This document shows, piece after piece, positions 44,940 to 58,787 of a DNA stretch of 64,000 nt. Both the position numbers and the translations under genes were made by a program. The first letter of the stretch is position 1. Each line of letters starts with the position of its first letter. The notes under the pieces were generated by a model, which had not been told where the DNA came from, did no database searches, and worked only from the letters and a program-made list of their open reading frames with translations. This stretch comes from Nemophila menziesii (taxonomy: Eukaryota; Streptophyta; Magnoliopsida; Boraginales; Hydrophyllaceae): the NCBI GenBank assembly GCA_029959085.1, contig JARWIR010000011.1, positions 11,595,840-11,659,839 on the forward strand. The letters run 5' to 3'.

Positions 44940-45770
44940 TACTACATAAAACTTCATATAAGAGTTTTTCAAAAACTTCTCTTCCCATGTTATTGGAAAA
45001 AGTTACTTTTCCATTACCTCATTTTCTTGTAATCTTTTATAAGAGTGACTCATTTCCCTTCATATGCCTATATCATCCACTATCGAGTACCAAATTTTTT
45101 TTATTGATGCTCTTCTTAAGCTACAAGATAATAGAATTATATATTAGGTATTCAAGTTGGGTCTATGGGGATAAACGTTGCCCTTTCTCTCTACAATTCG
45201 TTTTGGCCTTTTACATAGATAAATCAGGGAACCATAGGTACAAGTATTTTGATCAAGTTTGGAAAAAGGAAAGCTAGAAGAGGAAACTATATTTGATGCT
45301 CTCACAAAAAATGATTTTAGAGGAAATAAAATTAACAAAGGGATAAAACAAAAACTACCATTTTATTAACGAGTAACTTGGCTTCCTAATAATAAATCAA
45401 ATTATAATTATCTTTGTGTAAACTTTTAAAAATTCCTCCTAGATCTTTTAACTTTTCCAAAATAAAGGAATTTTATATGACAATGATGGAAGTATTATCC
45501 TCGAGTTTATCATTGTTTCCTAAAGAACTTTGTAAAAAGTTTTTAAAATTTTGATTTTTTGTTTTATTTAGGAGATTATTTGTAATCATGTAAAAAAAAC
45601 ATAAGATATTTCAATACAATCCGCTAATTAATCTTGAGATAAAAATAAGTTAGAGTTAGAGTTTACCTCATCTTTTTCTGCGTTTTAAATAGCCATGAAA
45701 GAAACATAGTTGGTTAAATGATCTTCATCATCACTTTGGTTTGAGCAAGCATCAACCCATGTTGCATGCA
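44940..45770 (-). pseudogene. Copia protease and gag end, copy beta
   Basis: This segment is a second copy of the protease region at 40560-41110, followed by part of the gag acidic tail. The protease motif reads VLDSG-YRHMKGNESLL. At about 45770 the sequence switches abruptly from gag to module Z, a rearrangement junction. Confidence 0.7.
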
Positions 45771-46300
45771 TTGGTATGATTTTTTTTACTAAATTTGTAA
45801 ACACTGGATGATGAAAATATGCTTACAATTTTTACAAAACCAAAGTTTGTTGATATACACATTATTTACAAGAAGTTTGTTCCTATTTATAATTCAAGAG
45901 GTAATATATGAACCAGAAGTTTGTTGATAGATTTGGAATATATTTAAATTATAAAATGAGTTTAATTTTTAAAAAGACATAACATTTGGGGTAGATAAAT
46001 TGCAAATCTAAATAAAATTATAAAATGCACAATTTTTGGGATAATATGTGTAAAATTTGCTGGAAAAATGTTTCAAACGTGTGACCTTCATTGTAAATAT
46101 GTAAAATCTTTACGATTTGGATAATATAATAATTTGTTATTAAATTGGGTAAAAGAGAGTCTTAGTACAAGTTCAAGCACTACTAAATTAATCAAGGGTT
46201 ACGAACAAAACAAATATAACATTATTGAGTGAATCATATATTTGTCCGTTGTATCATATCACGAGTATACTCTTGAAGTAGTTGATGAAAAACTCATATA
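45771..46300. other. Module Z, second copy, left flank of the array
   Basis: Diverged copy of 42560-43070 (GATGATGAAAATATGCTTAC, ATATGAACCAGAAGTTTGTT, AAATTGGGTAAAAGA). No coding sequence is recognised. It ends at GATGAAAAACTCATATAGA, where the 2.08-kb array starts. Confidence 0.6.
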
Positions 46301-46639
46301 GATTTAATGAATAATTAATAATTGTATTGTTTTTTTTTAAAATAGAAGGAATTATGTGTTATTAAAGTAACCTAAATATTCAAGTATATTAAAGCCTAAA
46401 TGTCATAATTAAAGTTTTTTATGTGAATTGTGGATAAACTTATTGTTATAAAAAATGATAGAGTTATTATCATCAAACTCATCATTGTTTCCTAAAATAT
46501 TTGTAAAAAGTTTTCAAATATTTGGTTTTTTGTTTGATTTAAGAGAGTGTTTGTAATCACGTAAAAAATCATAAGATTTTTAATACCATCGTCTAATTGA
46601 TCTTAAGATAAACATAAGTTAGATTTGAACTTTACCTCG

Positions 46640-46950
46640 TCTTCTTCTTTTTAAGTAGCCATGAAAGAAACATAGTTGGCTACATGCTCTTTGTCATCAC
46701 TTTGGTTTGAGCTATCATCAACCAATGTTGCATTAATGTTTTCATTGGCTTTTTTTTGAAAAGTTTTGGGAATTTAGGTTTGATATGACCACTCTAATGA
46801 TAATGATAGCAAGTAAGCTCATCCTTTATATAACTCTTATAAGGTTTTCTTGAGACACCACAACTCATAAGCTCTATTTTATTTTGATGTAATACTCACA
46901 AATACACACTTATGTCTTGTATAGAATTCCTCTTGAACTAATATAATCAT
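46640..46950 (-). pseudogene. Gag zinc-knuckle segment in unit 1 (repeated in all units)
   Basis: The minus strand reads a stretch containing YKSYIKDELTCYHYH, a stop, then SGHIKPKFPKLFKKKP. This is the gag knuckle with a stop codon in the middle and two of its metal ligands lost. The same stop is present in every unit, so it predates amplification. Confidence 0.8.
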
Positions 46951-47654
46951 TTCACCCAGAATAAAACAATAATACACATATCCTTTTTTCTTTTTTCCTT
47001 TTAGTTAAAGATTTTTTTTTGGAACTATTAACAATAAAATTATATTTATAACATTATATACTACTAAAATCTTTATTTTATAAAAATATATTCAATAAAA
47101 AAAATTATTTAATGAAGATATAATACCCACGTCTTCAATTCTACAATTTACTTCTTAAAATTATATATATATTAAAATATTTCTATTATACTAAACTAGT
47201 TTTGGATACACAAAAAATATATTCACAATATATCTTTTTCTTTAGTTTAGTTCTAATATTTCTCAACACCTTATCATACAGAGTTTGCTCTTTTGATCTT
47301 GTGAAAGGATTTGCCAAGATGATCAACAATACCCTCTAGGGAATTCACCCAATTTATATTTAACAGTCAAAATTTTGACTCTCTTAAAAATGTATCATTC
47401 ATTAGCTACGTATATAAACATGCAATTTCATATTTTGAGTTTTTTTATGTTATTATTTAATTAAGATATTTCAGAAATAACATTTATATATTAAGACACA
47501 ATTTGTTGTTTTAAATAATATAATAAAATTTAATATTAAATTTTTAAATAAATTTTTTATTTATAAGGTGTACATATTTTTTTAAGGGTCAATGATCCAA
47601 AAAATCAAATTAATATTTTACTTGCCCCAAAGAATAATTAATTAATCTGCTAAG

Positions 47655-47904
47655 TACCTCTTCTTATCAACCTCGTTACCTTTTATTCTTGTTTATCAAG
47701 AGTTGTGGATGTTTCCTTATGGGAATTCCAACCCACTTGGAATTAGTAAGTTCAAACTTCTTAATAAGATCTTTGGCTTATTTAGCTTGGTTGAGACAGA
47801 TCCCATCTTCCATTTTCTTTATTTTTAGTCTGAGGAAGAAGTTAAATTCTCCAATCATGTGCAATTGGAATTCACTGTGCATACTCGTATCAGAATCCTT
47901 ATAA
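47655..47904 (-). pseudogene. RT thumb segment in unit 1 (repeated in all units)
   Basis: The minus strand reads MHSEFQLHMIGEFNFFLRLK, then IKKMEDGICLNQAK and KDLIKKFELTNSKWVGIP. These match the Copia RT thumb (usual form M-x-S-E-F-x-x-x-x-x-G-E-L-x-F-F-L-G-L-Q-I-x-Q). A stop interrupts it after NQAK. An open frame of 71 codons on the opposite strand (47689-47904) is its shadow and is not coding. Confidence 0.85.
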
Positions 47905-48290
47905 AATCGTTATAAACTCTTCATGCATTGCATTTACCAAATGATCATCAAGTAGATCTTATTTGTTATTCTTCGGTCTGAATTTAGACAAGAAAGTACA
48001 ATGAGAACACAAATCATTAACAGTTGAATGTGTTCTTAGCCCTTTACTTGGATCACCAAGTATTAACTTTAGCAAGAGTCCTCTAACATTGTTCCTACTT
48101 CTATGAAGTTCTTTGGGAGTTTCATCATTCTTCTCTTTAATAATTTGATTGTCAGAATATATTTAAGGTTATGATATAATAGGTTTTACTTCTTCTTCAA
48201 GTTGATGGAACTTGGTATATTCAACTTTTATATTTTTTCACTTTCTTTTAAAAGAATTTCCTTCATCAAAATCAACGTGCATGGATTTTT
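47905..48290 (-). pseudogene. Integrase-RT linker segment in unit 1 (repeated in all units)
   Basis: The minus strand reads LILGDPSKGLRTHSTVNDLC, then SHCTFLSKFRPKNNK, and ends in VNAMHEEF. This corresponds to the Copia linker and the A-M-x-E-E-L motif just before the RT. VNAMHEEF is followed within about 30 bp by the RT thumb, so about 550 bp encoding the RT fingers and palm have been deleted compared with 43955-44510. Confidence 0.85.
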
Positions 48291-48383
48291 ATATAATATT
48301 TGTTTGTTGGTTGTACATTCTAAAATAAAATGTAGTGTAATTAACAATTAGTTTTATACAAAAGTTTGATAAATTCTCAATTA

Positions 48384-50463
48384 GATTTAATGAATAATTA
48401 ATAATTGTATTTTTTTTTAAAATAGAAGGAATTATGTGTTATTAAAGTAACCTAAATATTCAAGTATATTAAAGCCTAAATGTCATAATTAAAGTTTTTT
48501 ATGTGAATTGTGGATAAACTTATTGTTATAAAAAATGATAGAGTTATTATCATCAAACTCATCATTGTTTCCTAAAATATTTGTAAAAAGTTTTCAAATA
48601 TTTGGTTTTTTGTTTGATTTAAGAGAGTGTTTGTAATCACGTAAAAAATCATAAGATTTTTAATACCATCGTCTAATTGATCTTAAGATAAACATAAGTT
48701 AGATTTGAACTTTACCTCGTCTTCTTCTTTTTAAGTAGCCATGAAAGAAACATAGTTGGCTACATGCTCTTTGTCATCACTTTGGTTTGAGCTATCATCA
48801 ACCAATGTTGCATTAATGTTTTCATTGGCTTTTTTTTGAAAAGTTTTGGGAATTTAGGTTTGATATGACCACTCTAATGATAATGATAGCAAGTAAGCTC
48901 ATCCTTTATATAACTCTTATAAGGTTTTCTTGAGACACCACAACTCATAAGCTCTATTTTATTTTGATGTAATACTCACAAATACACACTTATGTCTTGT
49001 ATAGAATTCCTCTTGAACTAATATAATCATTTCACCCAGAATAAAACAATAATACACATATCCTTTTTTCTTTTTTCCTTTTAGTTAAAGATTTTTTTTT
49101 GGAACTATTAACAATAAAATTATATTTATAACATTATATACTACTAAAATCTTTATTTTATAAAAATATATTCAATAAAAAAAATTATTTAATGAAGATA
49201 TAATACCCACGTCTTCAATTCTACAATTTACTTCTTAAAATTATATATATATTAAAATATTTCTATTATACTAAACTAGTTTTGGATACACAAAAAATAT
49301 ATTCACAATATATCTTTTTCTTTAGTTTAGTTCTAATATTTCTCAACACCTTATCATACAGAGTTTGCTCTTTTGATCTTGTGAAAGGATTTGCCAAGAT
49401 GATCAACAATACCCTCTAGGGAATTCACCCAATTTATATTTAACAGTCAAAATTTTGACTCTCTTAAAAATGTATCATTCATTAGCTACGTATATAAACA
49501 TGCAATTTCATATTTTGAGTTTTTTTATGTTATTATTTAATTAAGATATTTCAGAAATAACATTTATATATTAAGACACAATTTGTTGTTTTAAATAATA
49601 TAATAAAATTTAATATTAAATTTTTAAATAAATTTTTTATTTATAAGGTGTACATATTTTTTTAAGGGTCAATGATCCAAAAAATCAAATTAATATTTTA
49701 CTTGCCCCAAAGAATAATTAATTAATCTGCTAAGTACCTCTTCTTATCAACCTCGTTACCTTTTATTCTTGTTTATCAAGAGTTGTGGATGTTTCCTTAT
49801 GGGAATTCCAACCCACTTGGAATTAGTAAGTTCAAACTTCTTAATAAGATCTTTGGCTTATTTAGCTTGGTTGAGACAGATCCCATCTTCCATTTTCTTT
49901 ATTTTTAGTCTGAGGAATAAGTTAAATTCTCCAATCATGTGCAATTGGAATTCACTGTGCATACTCGTATCAGAATCCTTATAAAATCGTTATAAACTCT
50001 TCATGCATTGCATTTACCAAATGATCATCAAGTAGATCTTATTTGTTATTCTTCGGTCTGAATTTAGACAAGAAAGTACAATGAGAACACAAATCATTAA
50101 CAGTTGAATGTGTTCTTAGCCCTTTACTTGGATCACCAAGTATTAACTTTAGCAAGAGTCCTCTAACATTGTTCCTACTTCTATGAAGTTCTTTGGGAGT
50201 TTCATCATTCTTCTCTTTAATAATTTGATTGTCAGAATATATTTAAGGTTATGATATAATAGGTTTTACTTCTTCTTCAAGTTGATGGAACTTGGTATAT
50301 TCAACTTTTATATTTTTTCACTTTCTTTTAAAAGAATTTCCTTCATCAAAATCAACGTGCATGGATTTTTATATAATATTTGTTTGTTGGTTGTACATTC
50401 TAAAATAAAATGTAGTGTAATTAACAATTAGTTTTATACAAAAGTTTGATAAATTCTCAATTA
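48384..50463 (+). repeat. Array unit 2
   Basis: Nearly identical to unit 1 but carries AGGAATAAG instead of AGGAAGAAG near 49915, a change shared only with unit 4. Confidence 0.95.
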
Positions 50464-52544
50464 GATTTAATGAATAATTAATAATTGTATTTTTTTTTTA
50501 AAATAGAAGGAATTATGTGTTATTAAAGTAACCTAAATATTCAAGTATATTAAAGCCTAAATGTCATAATTAAAGTTTTTTATGTGAATTGTGGATAAAC
50601 TTATTGTTATAAAAAATGATAGAGTTATTATCATCAAACTCATCATTGTTTCCTAAAATATTTGTAAAAAGTTTTCAAATATTTGGTTTTTTGTTTGATT
50701 TAAGAGAGTGTTTGTAATCACGTAAAAAATCATAAGATTTTTAATACCATCGTCTAATTGATCTTAAGATAAACATAAGTTAGATTTGAACTTTACCTCG
50801 TCTTCTTCTTTTTAAGTAGCCATGAAAGAAACATAGTTGGCTACATGCTCTTTGTCATCACTTTGGTTTGAGCTATCATCAACCAATGTTGCATTAATGT
50901 TTTCATTGGCTTTTTTTTGAAAAGTTTTGGGAATTTAGGTTTGATATGACCACTCTAATGATAATGATAGCAAGTAAGCTCATCCTTTATATAACTCTTA
51001 TAAGGTTTTCTTGAGACACCACAACTCATAAGCTCTATTTTATTTTGATGTAATACTCACAAATACACACTTATGTCTTGTATAGAATTCCTCTTGAACT
51101 AATATAATCATTTCACCCAGAATAAAACAATAATACACATATCCTTTTTTCTTTTTTCCTTTTAGTTAAAGATTTTTTTTTGGAACTATTACCAATAAAA
51201 TTATATTTATAACATTATGTACTACTAAAATCTTTATTTTATAAAAATATATTCAATAAAAAAAATTATTTAATGAAGATATAATACCCACGTCTTCAAT
51301 TCTACAATTTACTTCTTAAAATTATATATATATTAAAATATTTCTATTATACTAAACTAGTTTTGGATACACAAAAAATATATTCACAATATATCTTTTT
51401 CTTTAGTTTAGTTCTAATATTTCTCAACACCTTATCATACAGAGTTTGCTCTTTTGATCTTGTGAAAGGATTTGCCAAGATGATCAACAATACCCTCTAG
51501 GGAATTCACCCAATTTATATTTAACAGTCAAAATTTTGACTCTCTTAAAAATGTATCATTCATTAGCTACGTATATAAACATGCAATTTCATATTTTGAG
51601 TTTTTTTATGTTATTATTTAATTAAGATATTTCAGAAATAACATTTATATATTAAGACACAATTTGTTGTTTTAAATAATATAATAAAATTTAATATTAA
51701 ATTTTTAAATAAATTTTTTATTTATAAGGTGTACATATTTTTTTAAGGGTCAATGATCCAAAAAATCAAATTAATATTTTACTTGCCCCAAAGAATAATT
51801 AATTAATCTGCTAAGTACCTCTTCTCATCAACCTCGTTACCTTTTATTCTTGTTTATCAAGAGTTGTGGATGTTTCCTTATGGGAATTCCAACCCACTTG
51901 GAATTAGTAAGTTCAAACTTCTTAATAAGATCTTTGGCTTATTTAGCTTGGTTGAGACAGATCCCATCTTCCATTTTCATTATTTTTAGTCTGAGGAAGA
52001 AGTTAAATTCTCCAATCATGTGCAATTGGAATTCACTGTGCATACTCGTATCAGAATCCTTATAAAATCGTTATAAACTCTTCATGCATTGCATTTACCA
52101 AATGATCATCAAGTAGATCTTATTTGTTATTCTTCGGTCTGAATTTAGACAAGAAAGTACAATGAGAACACAAATCATTAACAGTTGAATGTGTTCTTAG
52201 CCCTTTACTTGGATCACCAAGTATTAACTTTAGCAAGAGTCCTCTAACATTGTTCCTACTTCTATGAAGTTCTTTGGGAGTTTCATCATTCTTCTCTTTA
52301 ATAATTTGATTGTCAGAATATATTTAAGGTTATGATATAATAGGTTTTACTTCTTCTTCAAGTTGATGGAACTTGGTATATTCAACTTTTATATTTTTTC
52401 ACTTTCTTTTAAAAGAATTTCCTTCATCAAAATCAACGTGCATGGATTTTTATATAATATTTGTTTGTTGGTTGTACATTCTAAAATAAAATGTAGTGTA
52501 ATTAACAATTAGTTTTATACAAAAGTTTGATAAATTCTCAATTA
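50464..52544 (+). repeat. Array unit 3
   Basis: Diagnostic bases ATTACCAAT, TTATGTACT and CTTCTCATC, shared with units 5 and 6. A private CATTTTCATT near 51974 replaces CATTTTCTTT. Confidence 0.95.
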
Positions 52545-54624
52545 GATTTAATGAATAATTAATAATTGTATTTTTTTTTAAAATAGAAGGAATTATGTGT
52601 TATTAAAGTAACCTAAATATTCAAGTATATTAAAGCCTAAATGTCATAATTAAAGTTTTTTATGTGAATTGTGGATAAACTTATTGTTATAAAAAATGAT
52701 AGAGTTATTATCATCAAACTCATCATTGTTTCCTAAAATATTTGTAAAAAGTTTTCAAATATTTGGTTTTTTGTTTGATTTAAGAGAGTGTTTGTAATCA
52801 CGTAAAAAATCATAAGATTTTTAATACCATCGTCTAATTGATCTTAAGATAAACATAAGTTAGATTTGAACTTTACCTCGTCTTCTTCTTTTTAAGTAGC
52901 CATGAAAGAAACATAGTTGGCTACATGCTCTTTGTCATCACTTTGGTTTGAGCTATCATCAACCAATGTTGCATTAATGTTTTCATTGGCTTTTTTTTGA
53001 AAAGTTTTGGGAATTTAGGTTTGATATGACCACTCTAATGATAATGATAGCAAGTAAGCTCATCCTTTATATAACTCTTATAAGGTTTTCTTGAGACACC
53101 ACAACTCATAAGCTCTATTTTATTTTGATGTAATACTCACAAATACACACTTATGTCTTGTATAGAATTCCTCTTGAACTAATATAATCATTTCACCCAG
53201 AATAAAACAATAATACACATATCCTTTTTTCTTTTTTCCTTTTAGTTAAAGATTTTTTTTTGGAACTATTAACAATAAAATTATATTTATAACATTATAT
53301 ACTACTAAAATCTTTATTTTATAAAAATATATTCAATAAAAAAAATTATTTAATGAAGATATAATACCCACGTCTTCAATTCTACAATTTACTTCTTAAA
53401 ATTATATATATATTAAAATATTTCTATTATACTAAACTAGTTTTGGATACACAAAAAATATATTCAAAATATATCTTTTTCTTTAGTTTAGTTCTAATAT
53501 TTCTCAACACCTTATCATACAGAGTTTGCTCTTTTGATCTTGTGAAAGGATTTGCCAAGATGATCAACAATACCCTCTAGGGAATTCACCCAATTTATAT
53601 TTAACAGTCAAAATTTTGACTCTCTTAAAAATGTATCATTCATTAGCTACGTATATAAACATGCAATTTCATATTTTGAGTTTTTTTATGTTATTATTTA
53701 ATTAAGATATTTCAGAAATAACATTTATATATTAAGACACAATTTGTTGTTTTAAATAATATAATAAAATTTAATATTAAATTTTTAAATAAATTTTTTA
53801 TTTATAAGGTGTACATATTTTTTTAAGGGTCAATGATCCAAAAAATCAAATTAATATTTTACTTGCCCCAAAGAATAATTAATTAATCTGCTAAGTACCT
53901 CTTCTTATCAACCTCGTTACCTTTTATTCTTGTTTATCAAGAGTTGTGGATGTTTCCTTATGGGAATTCCAACCCACTTGGAATTAGTAAGTTCAAACTT
54001 CTTAATAAGATCTTTGGCTTATTTAGCTTGGTTGAGACAGATCCCATCTTCCATTTTCTTTATTTTTAGTCTGAGGAATAAGTTAAATTCTCCAATCATG
54101 TGCAATTGGAATTCACTGTGCATACTCGTATCAGAATCCTTATAAAATCGTTATAAACTCTTCATGCATTGCATTTACCAAATGATCATCAAGTAGATCT
54201 TATTTGTTATTCTTCGGTCTGAATTTAGACAAGAAAGTACAATGAGAACACAAATCATTAACAGTTGAATGTGTTCTTAGCCCTTTACTTGGATCACCAA
54301 GTATTAACTTTAGCAAGAGTCCTCTAACATTGTTCCTACTTCTATGAAGTTCTTTGGGAGTTTCATCATTCTTCTCTTTAATAATTTGATTGTCAGAATA
54401 TATTTAAGGTTATGATATAATAGGTTTTACTTCTTCTTCAAGTTGATGGAACTTGGTATATTCAACTTTTATATTTTTTCACTTTCTTTTAAAAGAATTT
54501 CCTTCATCAAAATCAACGTGCATGGATTTTTATATAATATTTGTTTGTTGGTTGTACATTCTAAAATAAAATGTAGTGTAATTAACAATTAGTTTTATAC
54601 AAAAGTTTGATAAATTCTCAATTA
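52545..54624 (+). repeat. Array unit 4
   Basis: Shares AGGAATAAG, ATTAACAAT, TTATATACT and CTTCTTATC with unit 2, so it is a sister of unit 2. A private ATTCAAAATATATC occurs near 53462. Confidence 0.95.
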
Positions 54625-56704
54625 GATTTAATGAATAATTAATAATTGTATTTTTTTTTTAAAATAGAAGGAATTATGTGTTATTAAAGTAACCTAAATA
54701 TTCAAGTATATTAAAGCCTAAATGTCATAATTAAAGTTTTTTATGTGAATTGTGGATAAACTTATTGTTATAAAAAATGATAGAGTTATTATCATCAAAC
54801 TCATCATTGTTTCCTAAAATATTTGTAAAAAGTTTTCAAATATTTGGTTTTTTGTTTGATTTAAGAGAGTGTTTGTAATCACGTAAAAAATCATAAGATT
54901 TTTAATACCATCGTCTAATTGATCTTAAGATAAACATAAGTTAGATTTGAACTTTACCTCGTCTTCTTCTTTTTAAGTAGCCATGAAAGAAACATAGTTG
55001 GCTACATGCTCTTTGTCATCACTTTGGTTTGAGCTATCATCAACCAATGTTGCATTAATGTTTTCATTGGCTTTTTTTTGAAAAGTTTTGGGAATTTAGG
55101 TTTGATATGACCACTCTAATGATAATGATAGCAAGTAAGCTCATCCTTTATATAACTCTTATAAGGTTTTCTTGAGACACCACAACTCATAAGCTCTATT
55201 TTATTTTTATGTAATACTCACAAATACACACTTATGTCTTGTATAGAATTCCTCTTGAACTAATATAATCATTTCACCCAGAATAAAACAATAATACACA
55301 TATCCTTTTTTCTTTTTTCCTTTTAGTTAAAGATTTTTTTTTGGAACTATTACCAATAAAATTATATTTATAACATTATGTACTACTAAAATCTTTATTT
55401 TATAAAAATATATTCAATAAAAAAAATTATTTAATGAAGATATAATACCCACGTCTTCAATTCTACAATTTACTTCTTAAAATTATATATATATTAAAAT
55501 ATTTCTATTATACTAAACTAGTTTTGGATACACAAAAAATATATTCACAATATATCTTTTTCTTTAGTTTAGTTCTAATATTTCTCAACACCTTATCATA
55601 CAGAGTTTGCTCTTTTGATCTTGTGAAAGGATTTGCCAAGATGATCAACAATACCCTCTAGGGAATTCACCCAATTTATATTTAACAGTCAAAATTTTGA
55701 CTCTCTTAAAAATGTATCATTCATTAGCTACGTATATAAACATGCAATTTCATATTTTGAGTTTTTTTATGTTATTATTTAATTAAGATATTTCAGAAAT
55801 AACATTTATATATTAAGACACAATTTGTTGTTTTAAATAATATAATAAAATTTAATATTAAATTTTTAAATAAATTTTTTATTTATAAGGTGTACATATT
55901 TTTTTAAGGGTCAATGATCCAAAAAATCAAATTAATATTTTACTTGCCCCAAAGAATAATTAATTAATCTGCTAAGTACCTCTTCTCATCAACCTCGTTA
56001 CCTTTTATTCTTGTTTATCAAGAGTTGTGGATGTTTCCTTATGGGAATTCCAACCCACTTGGAATTAGTAAGTTCAAACTTCTTAATAAGATCTTTGGCT
56101 TATTTAGCTTGGTTGAGACAGATCCCATCTTCCATTTTCTTTATTTTTAGTCTGAGGAAGAAGTTAAATTCTCCAATCATGTGCAATTGGAATTCACTGT
56201 GCATACTCGTATCAGAATCCTTATAAAATCGTTATAAACTCTTCATGCATTGCATTTACCAAATGATCATCAAGTAGATCTTATTTGTTATTCTTCGGTC
56301 TGAATTTAGACAAGAAAGTACAATGAGAACACAAATCATTAACAGTTGAATGTGTTCTTAGCCCTTTACTTGGATCACCAAGTATTAACTTTAGCAAGAG
56401 TCCTCTAACATTGTTCCTACTTCTATGAAGTTCTTTGGGAGTTTCATCATTCTTCTCTTTAATAATTTGATTGTCAGAATATATTTAAGGTTATGATATA
56501 ATAGGTTTTACTTCTTCTTCAAGTTGATGGAACTTGGTATATTCAACTTTTATATTTTTTCACTTTCTTTTAAAAGAATTTCCTTCATCAAAATCAACGT
56601 GCATGGATTTTTATATAATATTTGTTTGTTGGTTGTACATTCTAAAATAAAATGTAGTGTAATTAACAATTAGTTTTATACAAAAGTTTGATAAATTCTC
56701 AATT
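54625..56704 (+). repeat. Array unit 5
   Basis: Shares ATTACCAAT, TTATGTACT and CTTCTCATC with unit 3. A private ATTTTTATGTAAT occurs near 55204. Confidence 0.95.
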
Positions 56705-58787
56705 AGATTTAATGAATAATTAATAATTGTATTTTTTTTTTTAAAATAGAAGGAATTATGTGTTATTAAAGTAACCTAAATATTCAAGTATATTAAAGCC
56801 TAAATGTCATAATTAAAGTTTTTTATGTGAATTGTGGATAGACTTATTGTTATAAAAAATGATAGAGTTATTATCATCAAACTCATCATTGTTTCCTAAA
56901 ATATTTGTAAAAAGTTTTCAAATATTTGGTTTTTTGTTTGATTTAAGAGAGTGTTTGTAATCACGTAAAAAATCATAAGATTTTTAATACCATCGTCTAA
57001 TTGATCTTAAGATAAACATAAGTTAGATTTGAACTTTACCTCGTCTTCTTCTTTTTAAGTAGCCATGAAAGAAACATAGTTGGCTACATGCTCTTTGTCA
57101 TCACTTTGGTTTGAGCTATCATCAACCAATGTTGCATTAATGTTTTCATTGGCTTTTTTTTGAAAAGTTTTGGGAATTTAGGTTTGATATGACCACTCTA
57201 ATGATAATGATAGCAAGTAAGCTCATCCTTTATATAACTCTTATAAGGTTTTCTTGAGACACCACAACTCATAAGCTCTATTTTATTTTGATGTAATACT
57301 CACAAATACACACTTATGTCTTGTATAGAATTCCTCTTGAACTAATATAATCATTTCACCCAGAATAAAACAATAATACACATATCCTTTTTTCTTTTTT
57401 CCTTTTAGTTAAAGATTTTTTTTTGGAACTATTACCAATAAAATTATATTTATAACATTATGTACTACTAAAATCTTTATTTTATAAAAATATATTCAAT
57501 AAAAAAAATTATTTAATGAAGATATAATACCCACGTCTTCAATTCTACAATTTACTTCTTAAAATTATATATATATTAAAATATTTCTATTATACTAAAC
57601 TAGTTTTGGATACACAAAAAATATATTCACAATATATCTTTTTCTTTAGTTTAGTTCTAATATTTCTCAACACCTTATCATACAGAGTTTGCTCTTTTGA
57701 TCTTGTGAAAGGATTTGCCAAGATGATCAACAATACCCTCTAGGGAATTCACCCAATTTATATTTAACAGTCAAAATTTTGACTCTCTTAAAAATGTATC
57801 ATTCATTAGCTACGTATATAAACATGCAATTTCATATTTTGAGTTTTTTTATGTTATTATTTAATTAAGATATTTCAGAAATAACATTTATATATTAAGA
57901 CACAATTTGTTGTTTTAAATAATATAATAAAATTTAATATTAAATTTTTAAATAAATTTTTTATTTATAAGGTGTACATATTTTTTTAAGGGTCAATGAT
58001 CCAAAAAATCAAATTAATATTTTACTTGCCCCAAAGAATAATTAATTAATCTGCTAAGTACCTCTTCTCATCAACCTCGTTACCTTTTATTCTTGTTTTT
58101 CAAGAGTTGTGGATGTTTCCTTATGGGAATTCCAACCCACTTGGAATTAGTAAGTTCAAACTTCTTAATAAGATCTTTGGCTTATTTATCTTGGTTGAGA
58201 CAGATCCCATCTTCCATTTTCTTTATTTTTAGTCTGAGGAAGAAGTTAAATTCTCCAATCATGTGCAATTGGAATTCACTGTGCATACTCGTATCAGAAT
58301 CCTTATAAAATCGTTATAAACTCTTCATGCATTGCATTTACCAAATGATCATCAAGTAGATCTTATTTGTTATTCTTCGGTCTGAATTTAGACAAGAAAG
58401 TACAATGAGAACACAAATCATTAACAGTTGAATGTGTTCTTAGCCCTTTACTTGGATCACCAAGTATTAACTTTAGCAAGAGTCCTCTAACATTGTTCCT
58501 ACTTCTATGAAGTTCTTTGGGAGTTTCATCATTCTTCTCTTTAATAATTTGATTGTCAGAATATATTTAAGGTTATGATATAATAGGTTTTACTTCTTCT
58601 TCAAGTTGATGGAACTTGGTATATTCAACTTTTATATTTTTTCACTTTCTTTTAAAAGAATTTCCTTCATCAAAATCAACGTGCATGGATTTTTATATAA
58701 TATTTGTTTGTTGGTTGTACATTCTAAAATAACATGTAGTGTAATTAACAATTAGTTTTATACAAAAGTTTGATAAATTCTCAATTA
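56705..58787 (+). repeat. Array unit 6
   Basis: Unit of the 3/5 type with private changes GTGGATAGAC (56837), TTGTTTTTCAAG (58098) and TTTATCTTGG (58185). Confidence 0.95.

Larger units (their letters stand above)
46301..48383 (+). repeat. Array unit 1
   Basis: First unit. Its left edge reads GATGAAAAACTCATATAGATTT, while later units have GATAAATTCTCAATTAGATTT there, so this is the array boundary. Diagnostic bases: ATTAACAAT, TTATATACT, CTTCTTATC. Confidence 0.95.

Noticed and set aside
47689..47904. 71-codon open frame on the plus strand repeated in all eight complete units
   Set aside because: It lies exactly opposite the minus-strand RT thumb segment, whose translation matches Copia RT. 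Its conservation only reflects recent duplication of the unit.
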